DNA of 64,000 nucleotides from Desulfatiglans anilini DSM 4660 (GCF_000422285.1 NZ_AULM01000006.1:124001-188000); one strand, 5' to 3'. Positions 6,658-15,897 are shown, counted from the first letter of the stretch. Numbers and translations: made by a program. Notes: generated from the sequence alone by a model not told the origin.

Positions 6658-9512
6658 CCCACAGCTGCATCAAGATCAGGGGCGCCCGCCAGCACAACCT
6701 CAAGAACATCTCTTTGGATATCCCGAGAGATCAGTTGGTTGTCATCACGGGCCTTTCGGGCTCGGGGAAGTCCTCCCTCGCCTTCGACACCATCTTCGCC
6801 GAAGGCCAGCGCCGCTATGTGGAGTCCCTTTCGGCCTATGCGCGGCAGTTCCTCGAGCAGATGGACAAGCCGGACGTGGACGCCATCGAGGGCCTTTCAC
6901 CCGCCATCTCGATCGAGCAGCGTTCTTCGAGCCGAAATCCGCGCTCGACGGTCGGGACCGTCACGGAGATCTATGATTACCTGAGGCTCCTCTACGCCCG
7001 CATCGGCCTGCCTTTTTGTCCGGCCTGCAATCTGCCCATCCGCTCCGAGACCGCCGAAGAGATCATCGACCGGGTCATGGCCCTTGGCGAAGGGGCGCGG
7101 ATCCAGATTATGGCCCCTCTCGCTCCCGGGCCCAAAGGGGCTTACCGGCAGGTCTTTCAGCGGCTTCGCAAGGAGGGGTTTACGCGCGTGCAGGTCGATG
7201 GGAGGACCCGCATGCTCGATGAAGAGATCAATCTCGACAAGACAGGGGACCATGAGGTCCTGGTGGTGGTGGACCGGCTGGTCATTCGCGACGGCATCCG
7301 TCAGCGTTTGAGCGATTCCATGGAACTGACGCTTTCCATGGGAGAGGGCAAGGCGGTGGCGGCGGTTCAGGAAGGCGAGGTGTTTTCCTTCAGCCAGGCG
7401 GCGGCCTGTCCGCGATGCGGCTACCGTGTGCCGGAGCTCTCGCCGCAGGCCTTCTCCTTCAACAATCCGCAAGGGGCCTGCGAGGCCTGCAATGGATTGG
7501 GGACCCGGAGGCACTTCGACCCCGTGCTGATCGTGCCGGACCCCGGCCTTTCGCTGCGGGAAGGGGCCATCGCCCCCTGGGCCGGCCGGGATTCGGTCTA
7601 TTTCCAGCAGATGCTCGATTCCCTCTGCGACCATTACCAGGTCAGCGTCTACACGCCTTTCGGCGAACTCCCGTCCGAGATCCAGGAGGCCTTTCTCTAT
7701 GGCTCCGGGGACGAAGAGATCGCTTTCTTTTTTGAACGGGAGGGGCGCCGGCATGACTACACCCGGCCGTTCGAAGGCGTGATCCCGAATCTGGAGCGGC
7801 GCTACCGCGAGACCGGCTCCTACCAAGTGAGGGAGGAGATCGAGAAGTACATGAGTGTACGCCCCTGCCACGTCTGCCGCGGCGGGCGACTCAAACCGCC
7901 TGTCCTGGCGGTTCGGGTCGGTGGGAAGGCCATTCACGAGGTCACGGCGCTTTCAATCGCCGCCGCCGAACGGTTTTTTGACCGGTTGGAGCTGGGCCCG
8001 AGGGAGGCGGCCATCGCCTCCCGGGTGACCCGGGAGATTCAGGCGCGGCTTACCTTCATGAAAAGCGTCGGGCTGGGCTACCTGACCCTCGACCGCCCCT
8101 CGGCGACGCTTTCAGGGGGGGAGGATCAGCGGATCCGGCTGGCCACCCAGATCGGGTCGGGGCTTGCCGGGGTCCTGTACGTGCTGGATGAACCGAGCAT
8201 CGGCCTTCATCAGCGGGATAATCTGCGCCTGCTCGAGAACCTGAAGCGGCTGCGGGATCTCGGGAACAGCGTGCTGGTGGTGGAGCACGACGCCGAGACC
8301 ATCCTGGCGGCCGATCATGTCGTCGACATGGGGCCGGGGGCCGGCAGCAACGGGGGGGAGGTGATCTTCGAAGGCCCGCCTTCGGCGCTGATCGAGGACG
8401 GCCGCTCCTTGACGGGGGCCTATCTTTCCGGCCGCCGGTGCATTCCCGTGCCCGCTGCGCGCCGCAAGGGAACAGGCCGGAGCATCGTGATCGAAGGGGC
8501 GCGGCAAAACAACCTCAAGGATATCACGGTCCGGATACCCCTCGGGACGTTCACGTGCATCACCGGGGTCTCCGGGTCCGGGAAGAGCAGCCTTTTGAAC
8601 GGGATCCTGTACCCGGCCCTCGCCCGGGATCTCTATCGGGCGAGCGGCCCGGTGGGGGCGGTCAAGGCCGTGAGCGGGACCCGCCACATCGACAAGGTCA
8701 TCCATATCGATCAGAGTCCGATCGGCCGGACCCCGCGATCCAACCCGGCGACCTATACCGGCGTGTTCACGGACATTCGGGATCTGTTCGCCCAGCTGCC
8801 CGAAGCGCGGATGCGCGGCTACAAACCGGGCCGCTTCAGCTTCAACGTCCGCGGCGGCCGCTGTGAGACCTGCCAGGGGGATGGCATCATCAAGATCGAG
8901 ATGCACTTCCTTCCGGATGTATACGTGACCTGCGAGGCCTGCAAGGGTCTTCGGTACAACCGGGATACGCTGGAGATCCGCTACAAGGGGTTGAACATCG
9001 CCGAGGTCCTCGATATGACCGTCAACCAGGCCTATGGGTTCTTCGAGAATATCCCGGCGATCCGGAAGACCGTCCAGACCCTTCTGGATGTCGGGCTCGG
9101 GTATGTCAAGCTGGGGCAGTCCGCCACGACGCTTTCCGGCGGCGAGGCGCAGCGGATCAAGCTTTCGCGGGAACTGAGCCGGCGCAGCACCGGCCGGACG
9201 CTTTACATCCTGGATGAACCGACGACGGGGCTGCACTTCGCGGACATTCAGAAGCTTCTGGAGGTCCTGAATTATCTGGTGGCTCAAAAAAACACGGTGG
9301 TGGTGATCGAGCACAATCTCGACGTGATCAAGACCGCAGACTACATCATCGATCTCGGGCCGGAGGGCGGCGAAGAAGGGGGAGGCTATCTGGTGGCGTC
9401 CGGTACGCCGGAGGAATTGTCCAGGGTGCCCCAATCCCACACCGGAAGGTTTCTTGCGAAGGTGCTCAAGGCTTGTTCTTGCTCAGATGATAGGCCAGAT
9501 TCTCCAGCTTGA
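6654..9512 (+). CDS. uvrA: UvrABC excinuclease subunit A
   Basis: 952 residues, normal length for UvrA, the ATPase that recognises bulky DNA lesions and loads UvrB in nucleotide excision repair. The first ATPase half has GLSGSGKSS (about residue 33) and the second GVSGSGKSS (about 638). Zinc-binding cysteines occur as CPRCGY...CEACNGLG and CETCQGDG...[10 protein letters not shown]. The first ABC signature reads [10 protein letters not shown] where SGGEAQRI is usual; the second is the normal [10 protein letters not shown]. It begins inside the pdxA stop codon. Its 3' end overlaps the convergent rex gene by 47 bp, so each coding end is antisense to the other. Confidence 0.97.
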   Translation: MTHSCIKIRGARQHNLKNISLDIPRDQLVVITGLSGSGKSSLAFDTIFAEGQRRYVESLSAYARQFLEQMDKPDVDAIEGLSPAISIEQRSSSRNPRSTVGTVTEIYDYLRLLYARIGLPFCPACNLPIRSETAEEIIDRVMALGEGARIQIMAPLAPGPKGAYRQVFQRLRKEGFTRVQVDGRTRMLDEEINLDKTGDHEVLVVVDRLVIRDGIRQRLSDSMELTLSMGEGKAVAAVQEGEVFSFSQAAACPRCGYRVPELSPQAFSFNNPQGACEACNGLGTRRHFDPVLIVPDPGLSLREGAIAPWAGRDSVYFQQMLDSLCDHYQVSVYTPFGELPSEIQEAFLYGSGDEEIAFFFEREGRRHDYTRPFEGVIPNLERRYRETGSYQVREEIEKYMSVRPCHVCRGGRLKPPVLAVRVGGKAIHEVTALSIAAAERFFDRLELGPREAAIASRVTREIQARLTFMKSVGLGYLTLDRPSATLSGGEDQRIRLATQIGSGLAGVLYVLDEPSIGLHQRDNLRLLENLKRLRDLGNSVLVVEHDAETILAADHVVDMGPGAGSNGGEVIFEGPPSALIEDGRSLTGAYLSGRRCIPVPAARRKGTGRSIVIEGARQNNLKDITVRIPLGTFTCITGVSGSGKSSLLNGILYPALARDLYRASGPVGAVKAVSGTRHIDKVIHIDQSPIGRTPRSNPATYTGVFTDIRDLFAQLPEARMRGYKPGRFSFNVRGGRCETCQGDGIIKIEMHFLPDVYVTCEACKGLRYNRDTLEIRYKGLNIAEVLDMTVNQAYGFFENIPAIRKTVQTLLDVGLGYVKLGQSATTLSGGEAQRIKLSRELSRRSTGRTLYILDEPTTGLHFADIQKLLEVLNYLVAQKNTVVVIEHNLDVIKTADYIIDLGPEGGEEGGGYLVASGTPEELSRVPQSHTGRFLAKVLKACSCSDDRPDSPA

Positions 9513-10110
9513 CCGTTATGTCCACGTTTTCGATCAGACAGCACTCCGGGATCCGGAGCCTTACCGGCGTGAAGTTCAGCAGGGCCCTGACCCCCGCCTT
9601 CATGAGGAGATCCGCCGACCGTTTGGCTTCCTCGGGGCGGGTGGTGATGACGCCGATCTCGATGCCAAGCTCCCGGACGAGCTTTTTAATGCTGCGCATC
9701 GGCTCGACAACGAGGCCGCAGGGCAGGACCTTGCCGACCCTCCGTTGGTCAGGATCGAAGGCCGCAACGAAGTGATAGCCGCGCCGGCGAAAATTTTCGT
9801 TTTCGACCAGGGCGGTGCCCAGATAGCTCATTCCCACAATGCAGAGCTTCCAGACACGGTCTGTGGCAAGGATCTTCTTGATGGCTTTCAGGAGGTCTTT
9901 GACATCGTAGCCGACCCCGCGGATGCCGAACTCGCCGAAGTAGGCGAGGTCCTTGCGGACCTGCGCCGAATTGACGCCGCACAGTGCCGCCAGCCTTTCG
10001 GAGGAGATCACCTGCGAAGCACCGTCGCCGAGCCCCTCGAGAGGGCGCGAGTACAGAGCGAGTCGCTCGATGGTCGGTTGAGGAATTTTGGACTCTTTGA
10101 TCATCGGCAT
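9466..10110 (-). CDS. rex: Redox-sensing transcriptional repressor Rex
   Basis: 214 residues from [17 protein letters not shown] (the alternative MIKES start is two codons later). Rex senses the NADH/NAD ratio and represses energy-metabolism genes. The N-terminal winged helix ([15 protein letters not shown]...[34 protein letters not shown]) is highly typical. The Rossmann fold follows, but the glycine motif reads VGMSYLG instead of the usual VGxGNLG, with serine at the second glycine. The domain-swapped C-terminal helix is present. A sequence matching the Rex operator lies upstream at 10232-10249, pointing to autoregulation. The gene is downstream of the atp F0 genes but separated from them by a terminator. 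Confidence 0.93.
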   Translation of the reverse strand: MPMIKESKIPQPTIERLALYSRPLEGLGDGASQVISSERLAALCGVNSAQVRKDLAYFGEFGIRGVGYDVKDLLKAIKKILATDRVWKLCIVGMSYLGTALVENENFRRRGYHFVAAFDPDQRRVGKVLPCGLVVEPMRSIKKLVRELGIEIGVITTRPEEAKRSADLLMKAGVRALLNFTPVRLRIPECCLIENVDITVKLENLAYHLSKNKP

Positions 10111-10231
10111 CCGAAAACGTCCTGGAGGCAGCCCGAGAAAGGAGCCCGGGGGCGTCATCGTGCAGTCGACCTCAGGTGGTCTTCCCGACCATGGCGTTGA
10201 GGACCGTGGAGCAGCGAGGTCAACCGTGATT

Positions 10232-10249
10232 TTGTGAAATATTGCACAT
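10232..10249 (-). promoter_or_regulatory. Rex operator upstream of rex
   Basis: TTGTGAAATATTGCACAT is an inverted repeat (TTGTG...CACA) close to the Rex consensus TTGTGAAATATTTCACAA. It sits 120 bp upstream of the rex start and just beyond the atp terminator, so Rex most likely represses its own gene here. Confidence 0.75.
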
Positions 10250-10256
10250 GTCTGCG

Positions 10257-10291
10257 AAAAAAAAGAGGGCCTTGTGCAGGCCCCCTTTTTT
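10257..10291. terminator. Bidirectional intrinsic terminator after atpE
   Basis: Stem GGGCCT (10267-10272) pairs with AGGCCC (10278-10283) around a five-base loop, with eight A on the left and six T on the right. It can end transcripts on either strand; on the minus strand it closes the F0 ATP synthase operon 12 bp after atpE. Confidence 0.85.
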
Positions 10292-10302
10292 CAAGAGGAC
10301 CC

Positions 10303-10668
10303 TTACGCGCCTATAGACTTCAGCATGACTTCGATATCTGGAATCTTGAAGACCAGGATGAAGCAGATGACCAGCGCATAGATACACAGCGACTCGATCA
10401 GGGCGAGACCGATGATCATGGTGGTCATGATCTTACCGCCCGCTTCCGGGTTCCGAGCCGTACCCTGCAGCGCACCGTTGATGGCGTTACCCATACCGAT
10501 GCCGGTTCCCAGGGCGGCGACGCCGATGCCGAAACCGCAAGCGACGGCGATCCCGAAGAATACCCAGAACGCTGCCGCCTGTGCCTGGCCGTCAGCGGCC
10601 ATGGCCATCGATGTCATACCCAGAACCATAAGAGCTGTGAGAACCCCAACGACTGTTTTTTTGGACAT
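10303..10668 (-). CDS. atpE: ATP synthase F0 subunit c
   Basis: 121 residues. After an N-terminal cleavable-looking signal (MSKKTVVGVLTALMVLGM then SMAMAADG) come two membrane helices. The first has the GxGxG packing motif (AALGTGIGMGNAINGAL), then the polar loop ARNPEAGG, then the second helix with the ion-carrying glutamate (LALIESLCIYALVI). In sodium-binding c rings the first helix supplies a glutamine; here that position is methionine (GIGMG), while Glu-Ser is retained, so proton coupling is more likely though not proven. A signal sequence on subunit c is unusual outside a few groups including Desulfobacterota. Start chosen at the GGAGGG-preceded ATG. Last gene of the F0 operon. Confidence 0.95.
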   Translation of the reverse strand: MSKKTVVGVLTALMVLGMTSMAMAADGQAQAAAFWVFFGIAVACGFGIGVAALGTGIGMGNAINGALQGTARNPEAGGKIMTTMIIGLALIESLCIYALVICFILVFKIPDIEVMLKSIGA

Positions 10669-10737
10669 ACGAACCAACCCTCCTTTCCACAAATGATGTT
10701 TGAACGCGGCCTTCTTCCCAAAAAGCCTTCCACTACG

Positions 10738-11424
10738 CTAGTGGGCGTGTTCCATGGCACCCACGAAATACATGATGGACAAGAGCATGAACACCAGGGC
10801 CTGAATGAAACTGACGAGGATGCCCAGGAAAAGGATCGGCAGCGGCGCCAGATAGAGCCCGGCCAGGCCGAACAGGATGCCGAGCACCATTTCCTTCCCG
10901 AAGATGTTCCCGAAAAGCCGTACACTCAGGGACATGATCCGGGCGAAGTGACCGATGATTTCGATCGGCAGCATCAACGGGGTGAGCCACCAGACCGACC
11001 CGGTGAAATGCTTGATATATTTGATGCCGTGAAAGCGGATGCCGATGATGTGCGTGTAGACGAAGGTGCACAGGGCCAGGGCCAGCGTGGTATTGAGGTT
11101 CGCCGTCGGTGAGAAGAACCCGGGAACGAGGCCGAGCAGATTCGAGACCAGGATGAAGAGGAAGACGGTGGCGATGAACGGGAAAAAGAAACGCCCTTCG
11201 GGCCCGCTGATCTCCACCATGAAACTCTCCAGCCCGTCCACGACGACCTCGAAGAAATTCTGGCCCTTTTTCGGCAGCAGCTGAACGCCCCTGGCAAAAA
11301 GCAGGGCGCTCAGGATGAGCAGCAGCATGACGAGCCACATATGCGTAACGTGCGTAAAATCCGCAGGATGGTGAAAACCGAAGGATTCAAGCAGTGAATC
11401 GATGAAAAAGATCGGATGCTCCAT
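10738..11424 (-). CDS. atpB: ATP synthase F0 subunit a
   Basis: 228 residues with about six hydrophobic helices. Subunit a forms the ion half-channels beside the c ring. The essential arginine lies in ARIMSLSVRLFGNIFGKEMV and the last helix is LPILFLGILVSFIQALVFML, both diagnostic. It starts 3 bp after the AtpI-like gene ends, and is followed by atpE 69 bp later, so the order is atpZ-atpI-atpB-atpE. The b and F1 subunits are not in this window, so they must be encoded elsewhere, as in many relatives. Confidence 0.96.
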   Translation of the reverse strand: MEHPIFFIDSLLESFGFHHPADFTHVTHMWLVMLLLILSALLFARGVQLLPKKGQNFFEVVVDGLESFMVEISGPEGRFFFPFIATVFLFILVSNLLGLVPGFFSPTANLNTTLALALCTFVYTHIIGIRFHGIKYIKHFTGSVWWLTPLMLPIEIIGHFARIMSLSVRLFGNIFGKEMVLGILFGLAGLYLAPLPILFLGILVSFIQALVFMLLSIMYFVGAMEHAH

Positions 11425-11427
11425 AAT

Positions 11428-11817
11428 CTAGACAACCTCCCCAGAAGATGTTTTCCAGACGAGACGCAAGGCCAGTTGGATGATGCTGATGACGACGATC
11501 GACAGCCCTACGGCCAGCCCGACAGGGCTCACCAGGTCCCGCGTGATCAGGACGTACATCAGAAAACCGATGGCCAGAAGGCGCAGATAAAATTTGACAA
11601 TGATGGACCTGCGGCTGACCTGCAGGGTGCCTTCCGATGAAAATCCGCACCGGATCGTGTGCTGCAGGACGTTGAAATTGGCGATGATCAGCAGACCGCC
11701 GATCAGGACGCCCAACGTGAAATGAGGGCTCATGAGGAAAAAACTGGCCCCCCCGAGCAGCATCAGAATGAGCCAGTTCTGGATTCTCAAGGTTTTAAAA
11801 AGGCTGTCCCACTCCAT
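11428..11817 (-). CDS. atpI: AtpI-like ATP synthase assembly membrane protein
   Basis: 129 residues with four predicted membrane segments (IQNWLILMLLGGASFFLM, FTLGVLIGGLLIIANFNVL, FYLRLLAIGFLMYVLI and VGLAVGLSIVVISIIQLAL). Size, topology and position just before subunit a fit the ATP synthase I chain, thought to help assemble the c ring or transport magnesium. Its ATG overlaps the stop of the preceding small gene (TGATG), so translation is coupled. Sequence conservation in this family is weak, so the name rests on topology and context. Confidence 0.75.
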   Translation of the reverse strand: MEWDSLFKTLRIQNWLILMLLGGASFFLMSPHFTLGVLIGGLLIIANFNVLQHTIRCGFSSEGTLQVSRRSIIVKFYLRLLAIGFLMYVLITRDLVSPVGLAVGLSIVVISIIQLALRLVWKTSSGEVV

Positions 11818-12035
11818 CAAAGGTCCTTGGCTTTCTTGTAAAGGATCTGCAGATTTCTGAAAGCCGCTGCAATTCCGAATCCGAGAAAGATGTAGAAGAA
11901 CCACGGTTCGGTGTCGAACTTCTTGTCGATATAGTTCCCGATCAAGGCGCCGAGGCCGATCGAAAGGGCCATGGCAAGGCCTACGGTGCTGATGTAACCC
12001 AAGGCCTTGACCGTTCTTTTCAGGTCTTCATCCAT
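11817..12035 (-). CDS. AtpZ-like small F0 accessory membrane protein
   Basis: 72 residues from MDEDLKRTVKALGYISTVGL. Two membrane helices (STVGLAMALSIGLGALIGNYI and WFFYIFLGFGIAAAFRNL) joined by the loop DKKFDTEPW match the AtpZ/AtpI small-subunit family, whose second helix typically ends in an aromatic-rich GFG..AGFRN motif. It opens the F0 operon and its stop overlaps the next start. A promoter candidate lies at 12088-12117. The in-frame extension to 12107 would run into that promoter and lacks conservation. Confidence 0.75.
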   Translation of the reverse strand: MDEDLKRTVKALGYISTVGLAMALSIGLGALIGNYIDKKFDTEPWFFYIFLGFGIAAAFRNLQILYKKAKDL

Positions 12036-12087
12036 GATACTTGCGGCCCCTCCTGCCGGGTGCGCCGACGGCTTCGAGACCGCTAGG

Positions 12088-12117
12088 TCTTTAGCACACG
12101 TTTTCAAAGGAAGTCAA
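12088..12117 (-). promoter_or_regulatory. Sigma70-type promoter candidate for the F0 ATP synthase genes
   Basis: On the minus strand: TTGACT (12117-12112), 18-bp spacer, TAAAGA (12093-12088). It lies between hemL and atpZ, about 50 bp upstream of atpZ, so the F0 genes can be transcribed independently of hemL. Confidence 0.5.
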
Positions 12118-12122
12118 TCTTT

Positions 12123-13409
12123 TTAGTGCAGTTTATCGAAGGCCGCGGCGGCACAGGCGATGGTTTTTTCCAGGCTTCCCGGATCGTGGGCGAGCGAGAC
12201 GAAGGCCGCTTCGAAAGGCGAAGGCGCCAGGTAAATGCCGCAGTCGAGCATGCGCCGGTAATAGGCCACGAATCGGTCTTTGTTGCATTGGAGGGCCGTC
12301 TCGAAACTCGTTACCGGGCTGCCGGTGAAAAACAGGCTTCCCAACGAACCCACGCGGTTGACAACGACGTCTATCCCCGCGGCTTTGGCCGCCTGGGCAA
12401 GCCCTTGGAACAGTTTGGCGCCGGCTGCTTCCAGCCTTTCGTAGACGCCCGCCTCCCCCAGCAGTTCGAGGGTCGCCAGGCCTGCGGCCATAGCCAGCGG
12501 ATTGCCGGACAGGGTTCCGGCCTGATAGACGCTTCCTTCCGGTGCAATGCCGCACATGATCTCTTTACGGCCGCCGTAAGCCCCGACCGGCAGCCCGCCG
12601 CCGATGATCTTCCCGAGGCAGGTCAGATCCGGCAGAACGCCGTAAAGCTCCTGCGCGCCGCCCGGAGCCACCCGGAAGCCGCTGATGACCTCGTCGAAGA
12701 TGAGCAGGCTTCCGTACGTCTCGGTGATCGTGCGCAGACCTTGGAGGTATCCGTCGTGCGGGAGAACGACCCCCATGTTCCCGGGGACCGGTTCGACGAT
12801 CACCGCGGCGATCTCGGGCCCGTATTTCAAAAAGGTCGCTTCGACGGCGTCCAGATCATTGAAGGGGAGCGAAAGGGTATGCCGGGCGATGTCGGCTGGC
12901 ACCCCCGGGCTGCCGGGGATCCCCAAAGTGGCCACTCCGGAACCCGCCTCCACCAGCAGGCTGTCGGCATGGCCGTGGTAACACCCGTTGAACTTGACCA
13001 GCTTGTCCCGGCCCGTGTGGGCCCTGGCCAGGCGGATGGCGCTCATCGTCGCCTCGGTGCCGGAGTTGACCATGCGCACCATTTCGATCGATGGAATCCG
13101 GTCGACAATGGCGCCGGCCATCGCGACCTCTAGCGGCGTGGGTGCGCCGTAGCTGGTCCCGCGCTGCAAGGCCTTTTCGATGGCTTCGACGACCTTCGGA
13201 TGCCGGTGCCCGAGGATCATGGGGCCCCACGACCCGACGTAGTCGATGTACTCGCGTCCTTCGACGTCCCAGACGCGGCATCCTTCCGCGCGCTCGATGA
13301 ACAGGGGGGCCGCCAGTCCGACGGCCTTGCAGGCCCGGACCGGGCTGTTGACGCCGCCCGGGATATAGGTTTGCGCTTGCCGGAACCATTCGGTCGAGTT
13401 TCGCTCCAT
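12123..13409 (-). CDS. hemL: Glutamate-1-semialdehyde 2,1-aminomutase
   Basis: 428 residues, the usual length. This PLP enzyme makes 5-aminolevulinate, the first committed tetrapyrrole precursor in the C5 pathway. Start [27 protein letters not shown] is the standard N-terminus; a GTG 54 bp upstream is possible but unneeded. [18 protein letters not shown] holds the PLP-contacting aspartate, the catalytic lysine lies in [17 protein letters not shown] (about residue 265), and [14 protein letters not shown] follows. It lies 57 bp after the siroheme-decarboxylase-like gene on the same strand, forming a tetrapyrrole operon. Confidence 0.97.
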   Translation of the reverse strand: MERNSTEWFRQAQTYIPGGVNSPVRACKAVGLAAPLFIERAEGCRVWDVEGREYIDYVGSWGPMILGHRHPKVVEAIEKALQRGTSYGAPTPLEVAMAGAIVDRIPSIEMVRMVNSGTEATMSAIRLARAHTGRDKLVKFNGCYHGHADSLLVEAGSGVATLGIPGSPGVPADIARHTLSLPFNDLDAVEATFLKYGPEIAAVIVEPVPGNMGVVLPHDGYLQGLRTITETYGSLLIFDEVISGFRVAPGGAQELYGVLPDLTCLGKIIGGGLPVGAYGGRKEIMCGIAPEGSVYQAGTLSGNPLAMAAGLATLELLGEAGVYERLEAAGAKLFQGLAQAAKAAGIDVVVNRVGSLGSLFFTGSPVTSFETALQCNKDRFVAYYRRMLDCGIYLAPSPFEAAFVSLAHDPGSLEKTIACAAAAFDKLH

Positions 13410-13466
13410 GCTGCGGATAGCCTCCCTCCCTGTGTGACAGGACCTCTTCGGGGATGTCGACACGGG

Positions 13467-13931
13467 TCAAAAATAAGCCATGCTGGTTTTCTTGAATTCC
13501 TTTTCGCTGAACAACAGGGTGTAATCCCGAATCTGGACGGCCTCCGACATCTCGCGCGCCATCCGGCGGCATTCTTCCCGGCTGCTCCCGTGAACCATCG
13601 TGTACAGGTTGAAAGGCCACTCGCCCTGAGGCGGTCTGTGATAGCAATGCGTTACCGCCGGGAACCGCGCCAGCGCTTCTCCCACCTCGTCGATGCGCTC
13701 ATCGGGCACGCGCCAGGCCACCATGGCATTGGCGCCGAACCCGGCCTCCTGGTGGCGGAGGGTGGCGCCGAAGCGGCGGATGGTTCCGTGCGCCTTCAGG
13801 CGGCGGATCCGCTCGAGCACTTCAGTCTCCTGGATGCCAAGCCGCGCCGCGATGGCAGCGAACGGCCGCGCCTCCAAGGGGATGTCTCCCTGGATCTGGG
13901 CGATGATTTTTTTGTCGAGCGGGTCGATCAT
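13467..13931 (-). CDS. ahbB: Siroheme decarboxylase subunit (AhbA/AhbB type, Lrp/AsnC-like)
   Basis: 154 residues from MIDPLDKKIIAQIQGDIPL. The N-terminal half is an AsnC/Lrp-type winged helix (AAIAARLGIQETEVLERIRRL). The rest carries RRFGATLRHQEAGFGANAMV and THCYHRPPQGEWPFNLYTMV, the signatures of siroheme decarboxylase. AhbA and AhbB together remove two acetate carboxyls of siroheme to give 12,18-didecarboxysiroheme in the alternative heme pathway of sulfate reducers and archaea. Only one subunit is seen here, so whether it is A or B is not certain from sequence alone. An upstream TTG at 13982 could extend it. Pairing with hemL supports tetrapyrrole synthesis rather than a regulator. Confidence 0.82.
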   Translation of the reverse strand: MIDPLDKKIIAQIQGDIPLEARPFAAIAARLGIQETEVLERIRRLKAHGTIRRFGATLRHQEAGFGANAMVAWRVPDERIDEVGEALARFPAVTHCYHRPPQGEWPFNLYTMVHGSSREECRRMAREMSEAVQIRDYTLLFSEKEFKKTSMAYF

Positions 13932-14303
13932 ATCGGCTTCCACAAACCGGGTCCACAGGGTCTCTGCCCGTGGCAAAGGCAAAAAGGTTGAATATCATGG
14001 GAATAACCGACGGGGCAGGCCGTTGTCAAGCCGGATATGTCTGCGGGCTGGGTGCAGCCTGCGGCGATTTGGCTTGAAATCCGAACGAAATTTGTATAAT
14101 AAGGTAACCGAGCATCTTCATCGTCCGATCTCCTAATCCAAGAATGATCTATATTCCCTCCCGGGAAAGCTGATCCCCCTGGATCGGGGCGGACGCGAAA
14201 TGCGCACCGTTTCGAAGATTACATGCTCGAACCCCGCGTCCTGGGGATTCCCGCCCGGGCATGCATCCTTTTTCCATCGTGAAGGAGCGTTTTTCGCACG
14301 CCT
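13932..14303. other. Divergent intergenic region with a plus-strand promoter candidate
   Basis: Separates the minus-strand heme genes from the DUF1992 gene. A perfect -10 (TATAAT, 14095-14100) is present on the plus strand; upstream TTGAAA is spaced only 15 bp, or GCTTGA at 17 bp. That would give a leader of about 200 nt. A small GATCCCCCTGGATC hairpin lies near 14171. No gene or known RNA was recognised. Confidence 0.45.
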
Positions 14304-14675
14304 ATGTTTGGATTCGACAAGATCGCCGAGCGGCGCATTCAGGAAGCCGTGGACCGGGGGGAGTTCAAAGATCTGCCGGGCCGCGGCAAACCCCTCCAAC
14401 TCGAGGATGACAGCGGCATCCCCGAGGACCTCAGGATGGCCTACAAAATTTTGAAAAACGCCGATTGCCTCCCGCCGGAATTGCAGCTCAAGAAGGAAAT
14501 CCGGCAGATGGAAGATCTGTTGGAGGGCATCCCTGACGAGAGGGAGCGGTACAAGCTCATCAAGAAAATCAATTACCAGATCATGAAACTCAACATGATG
14601 GGGCACAAGTCGCCCCTGCTGGAGGAGACGGAGATATACTATCATAAAGTCGCCGACAAACTAGCGGGGAAGTGA
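14304..14675 (+). CDS. DUF1992 family protein (YhdN/DnaJ homolog C28-like)
   Basis: 123 residues. The opening FDKIAERRIQEAVDRGEFKDLPGRGKPLQLEDDSGIPEDLRMAYKILKNADCLPPE is the full DUF1992 signature: an amphipathic helix ending in GEF.DLPG.GKPL, then the P.DLR.ayk.LK.ag..P.E motif. The family is small, soluble and of unknown function; eukaryotic relatives are fused to a J domain. The remainder is helical and charged. A GAAGGAG ribosome-binding site lies upstream. It precedes the liv transporter genes by 115 bp; no functional link is evident. Confidence 0.85.
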   Translation: MFGFDKIAERRIQEAVDRGEFKDLPGRGKPLQLEDDSGIPEDLRMAYKILKNADCLPPELQLKKEIRQMEDLLEGIPDERERYKLIKKINYQIMKLNMMGHKSPLLEETEIYYHKVADKLAGK

Positions 14676-14790
14676 ATGCCCGCGGGCCGTTCGAAACCGG
14701 CCCTGCGCGTACACCCGGCATCTTGTCACCGTTTCTGCTCTGCACGTTCATTCGACTTCCGAGACCTGGATCATTAGGGAGTACCCGCAT

Positions 14791-15840
14791 ATGGACATGA
14801 AGAGGGATTACTATGAGGATGTACAGCTGTTCAGTTCCGGCGTGGTCGTTTTCTGGTTTCTTTGTCTGATCGCCTTCCTGGTCCTTTTCCCGTTATTCGC
14901 TAAAAACTACTACATCTACATGGCCAACTACATGGCCATCAACATCCTCGTGGCGGTCGGTCTGAATCTCCTGGTCGGGTACACGGGGCAGATCTCGCTG
15001 GGGCATGCTGGGTTCTTCGCCCTGGGCGCCTATGGCACCATCATCCTGATGGCGGAGGTCCATCTCCCTTTCATCCTGGCGCTCCCCGCCGCGGCGCTCG
15101 GCGCGGCGCTCTTCGGATTTCTCCTGGGCCTCCCGGCCCTGCGCCTGGAAGGCCCCTATCTTTCGATCGCGACCCTCGGTTTCGGCCTGACGATCACCCA
15201 GGTGATCGGGCGGATCGAGCTGTTCGGGGGGCGGCAGGGGCTGCACACCCCGGACCTCGTCATCGGTCCCTGGCACCTGGACTCCGACCGCGATTTCTAC
15301 TATCTGCTGGTGATTATCACGGTCCTCCTGACGCTGGCCGCACGCAACATCATCAAGACGAAAGTGGGCCGCGCCTTCATCGCCCTGCGCGATGCGGATG
15401 TCGCCGCTGAAACGATGGGTGTGAATCTGACGCTCTACAAGACGCTCGCCTTCGCCGTGAGCGCCTTTTACACCGGCATCGCCGGGGGGCTGTACGCCTT
15501 CGTCCTCCGGTTCATCGAGCCGGAGATGTTCGGTCTGCTCATGTCCATCATCTTTCTGGCCATGGTGGTCGTTGGAGGGCTCGGGTCCATCTTCGGGTCG
15601 ATCGCGGGGGCGTGTCTCCTCAGTTGGCTCGATCTCGAACTGCGCAACATCCTGAGCATCCCCTATCTGGGGGAATGGCTTCAGGTGCTTTCGCAGAGCT
15701 ATTTTTCGATCACCGGTGTTTCAAACATCCAGTTCATCGTCTATGGACTGATCATGGTCCTGATCATGCTCTTCGAGCCGCTCGGGATCTACGGGTTCTG
15801 GATTCGAAGCAAGCTGTACTGGCGCACCTGGCCCTTCTAG
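14791..15840 (+). CDS. livM: Branched-chain amino acid-type ABC transporter permease (LivM family)
   Basis: 349 residues with 8-10 hydrophobic helices. The motif GLNLLVGYTGQISLGHAGFFALGAYG near residue 55-80 and AMVVVGGLGSIFGSIAGA near residue 255 are the LivM signatures. LivM pairs with LivH in the membrane; HAAT-type systems carry branched-chain amino acids, urea, amides or aromatic acids. It is followed by LivH, a binding protein, two ATPases and an acyl-CoA synthetase, which hints that the cargo is a carboxylic acid to be CoA-activated. An intergenic structured repeat of about 280 bp separates it from livH, unusual within a transporter operon. Confidence 0.93.
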   Translation: MDMKRDYYEDVQLFSSGVVVFWFLCLIAFLVLFPLFAKNYYIYMANYMAINILVAVGLNLLVGYTGQISLGHAGFFALGAYGTIILMAEVHLPFILALPAAALGAALFGFLLGLPALRLEGPYLSIATLGFGLTITQVIGRIELFGGRQGLHTPDLVIGPWHLDSDRDFYYLLVIITVLLTLAARNIIKTKVGRAFIALRDADVAAETMGVNLTLYKTLAFAVSAFYTGIAGGLYAFVLRFIEPEMFGLLMSIIFLAMVVVGGLGSIFGSIAGACLLSWLDLELRNILSIPYLGEWLQVLSQSYFSITGVSNIQFIVYGLIMVLIMLFEPLGIYGFWIRSKLYWRTWPF

Positions 15841-15897
15841 CTCGTTTCCATCCGGAAAGGGTCTTTTTGACCAATCTCGGCGTCAATCTGCACGTTT

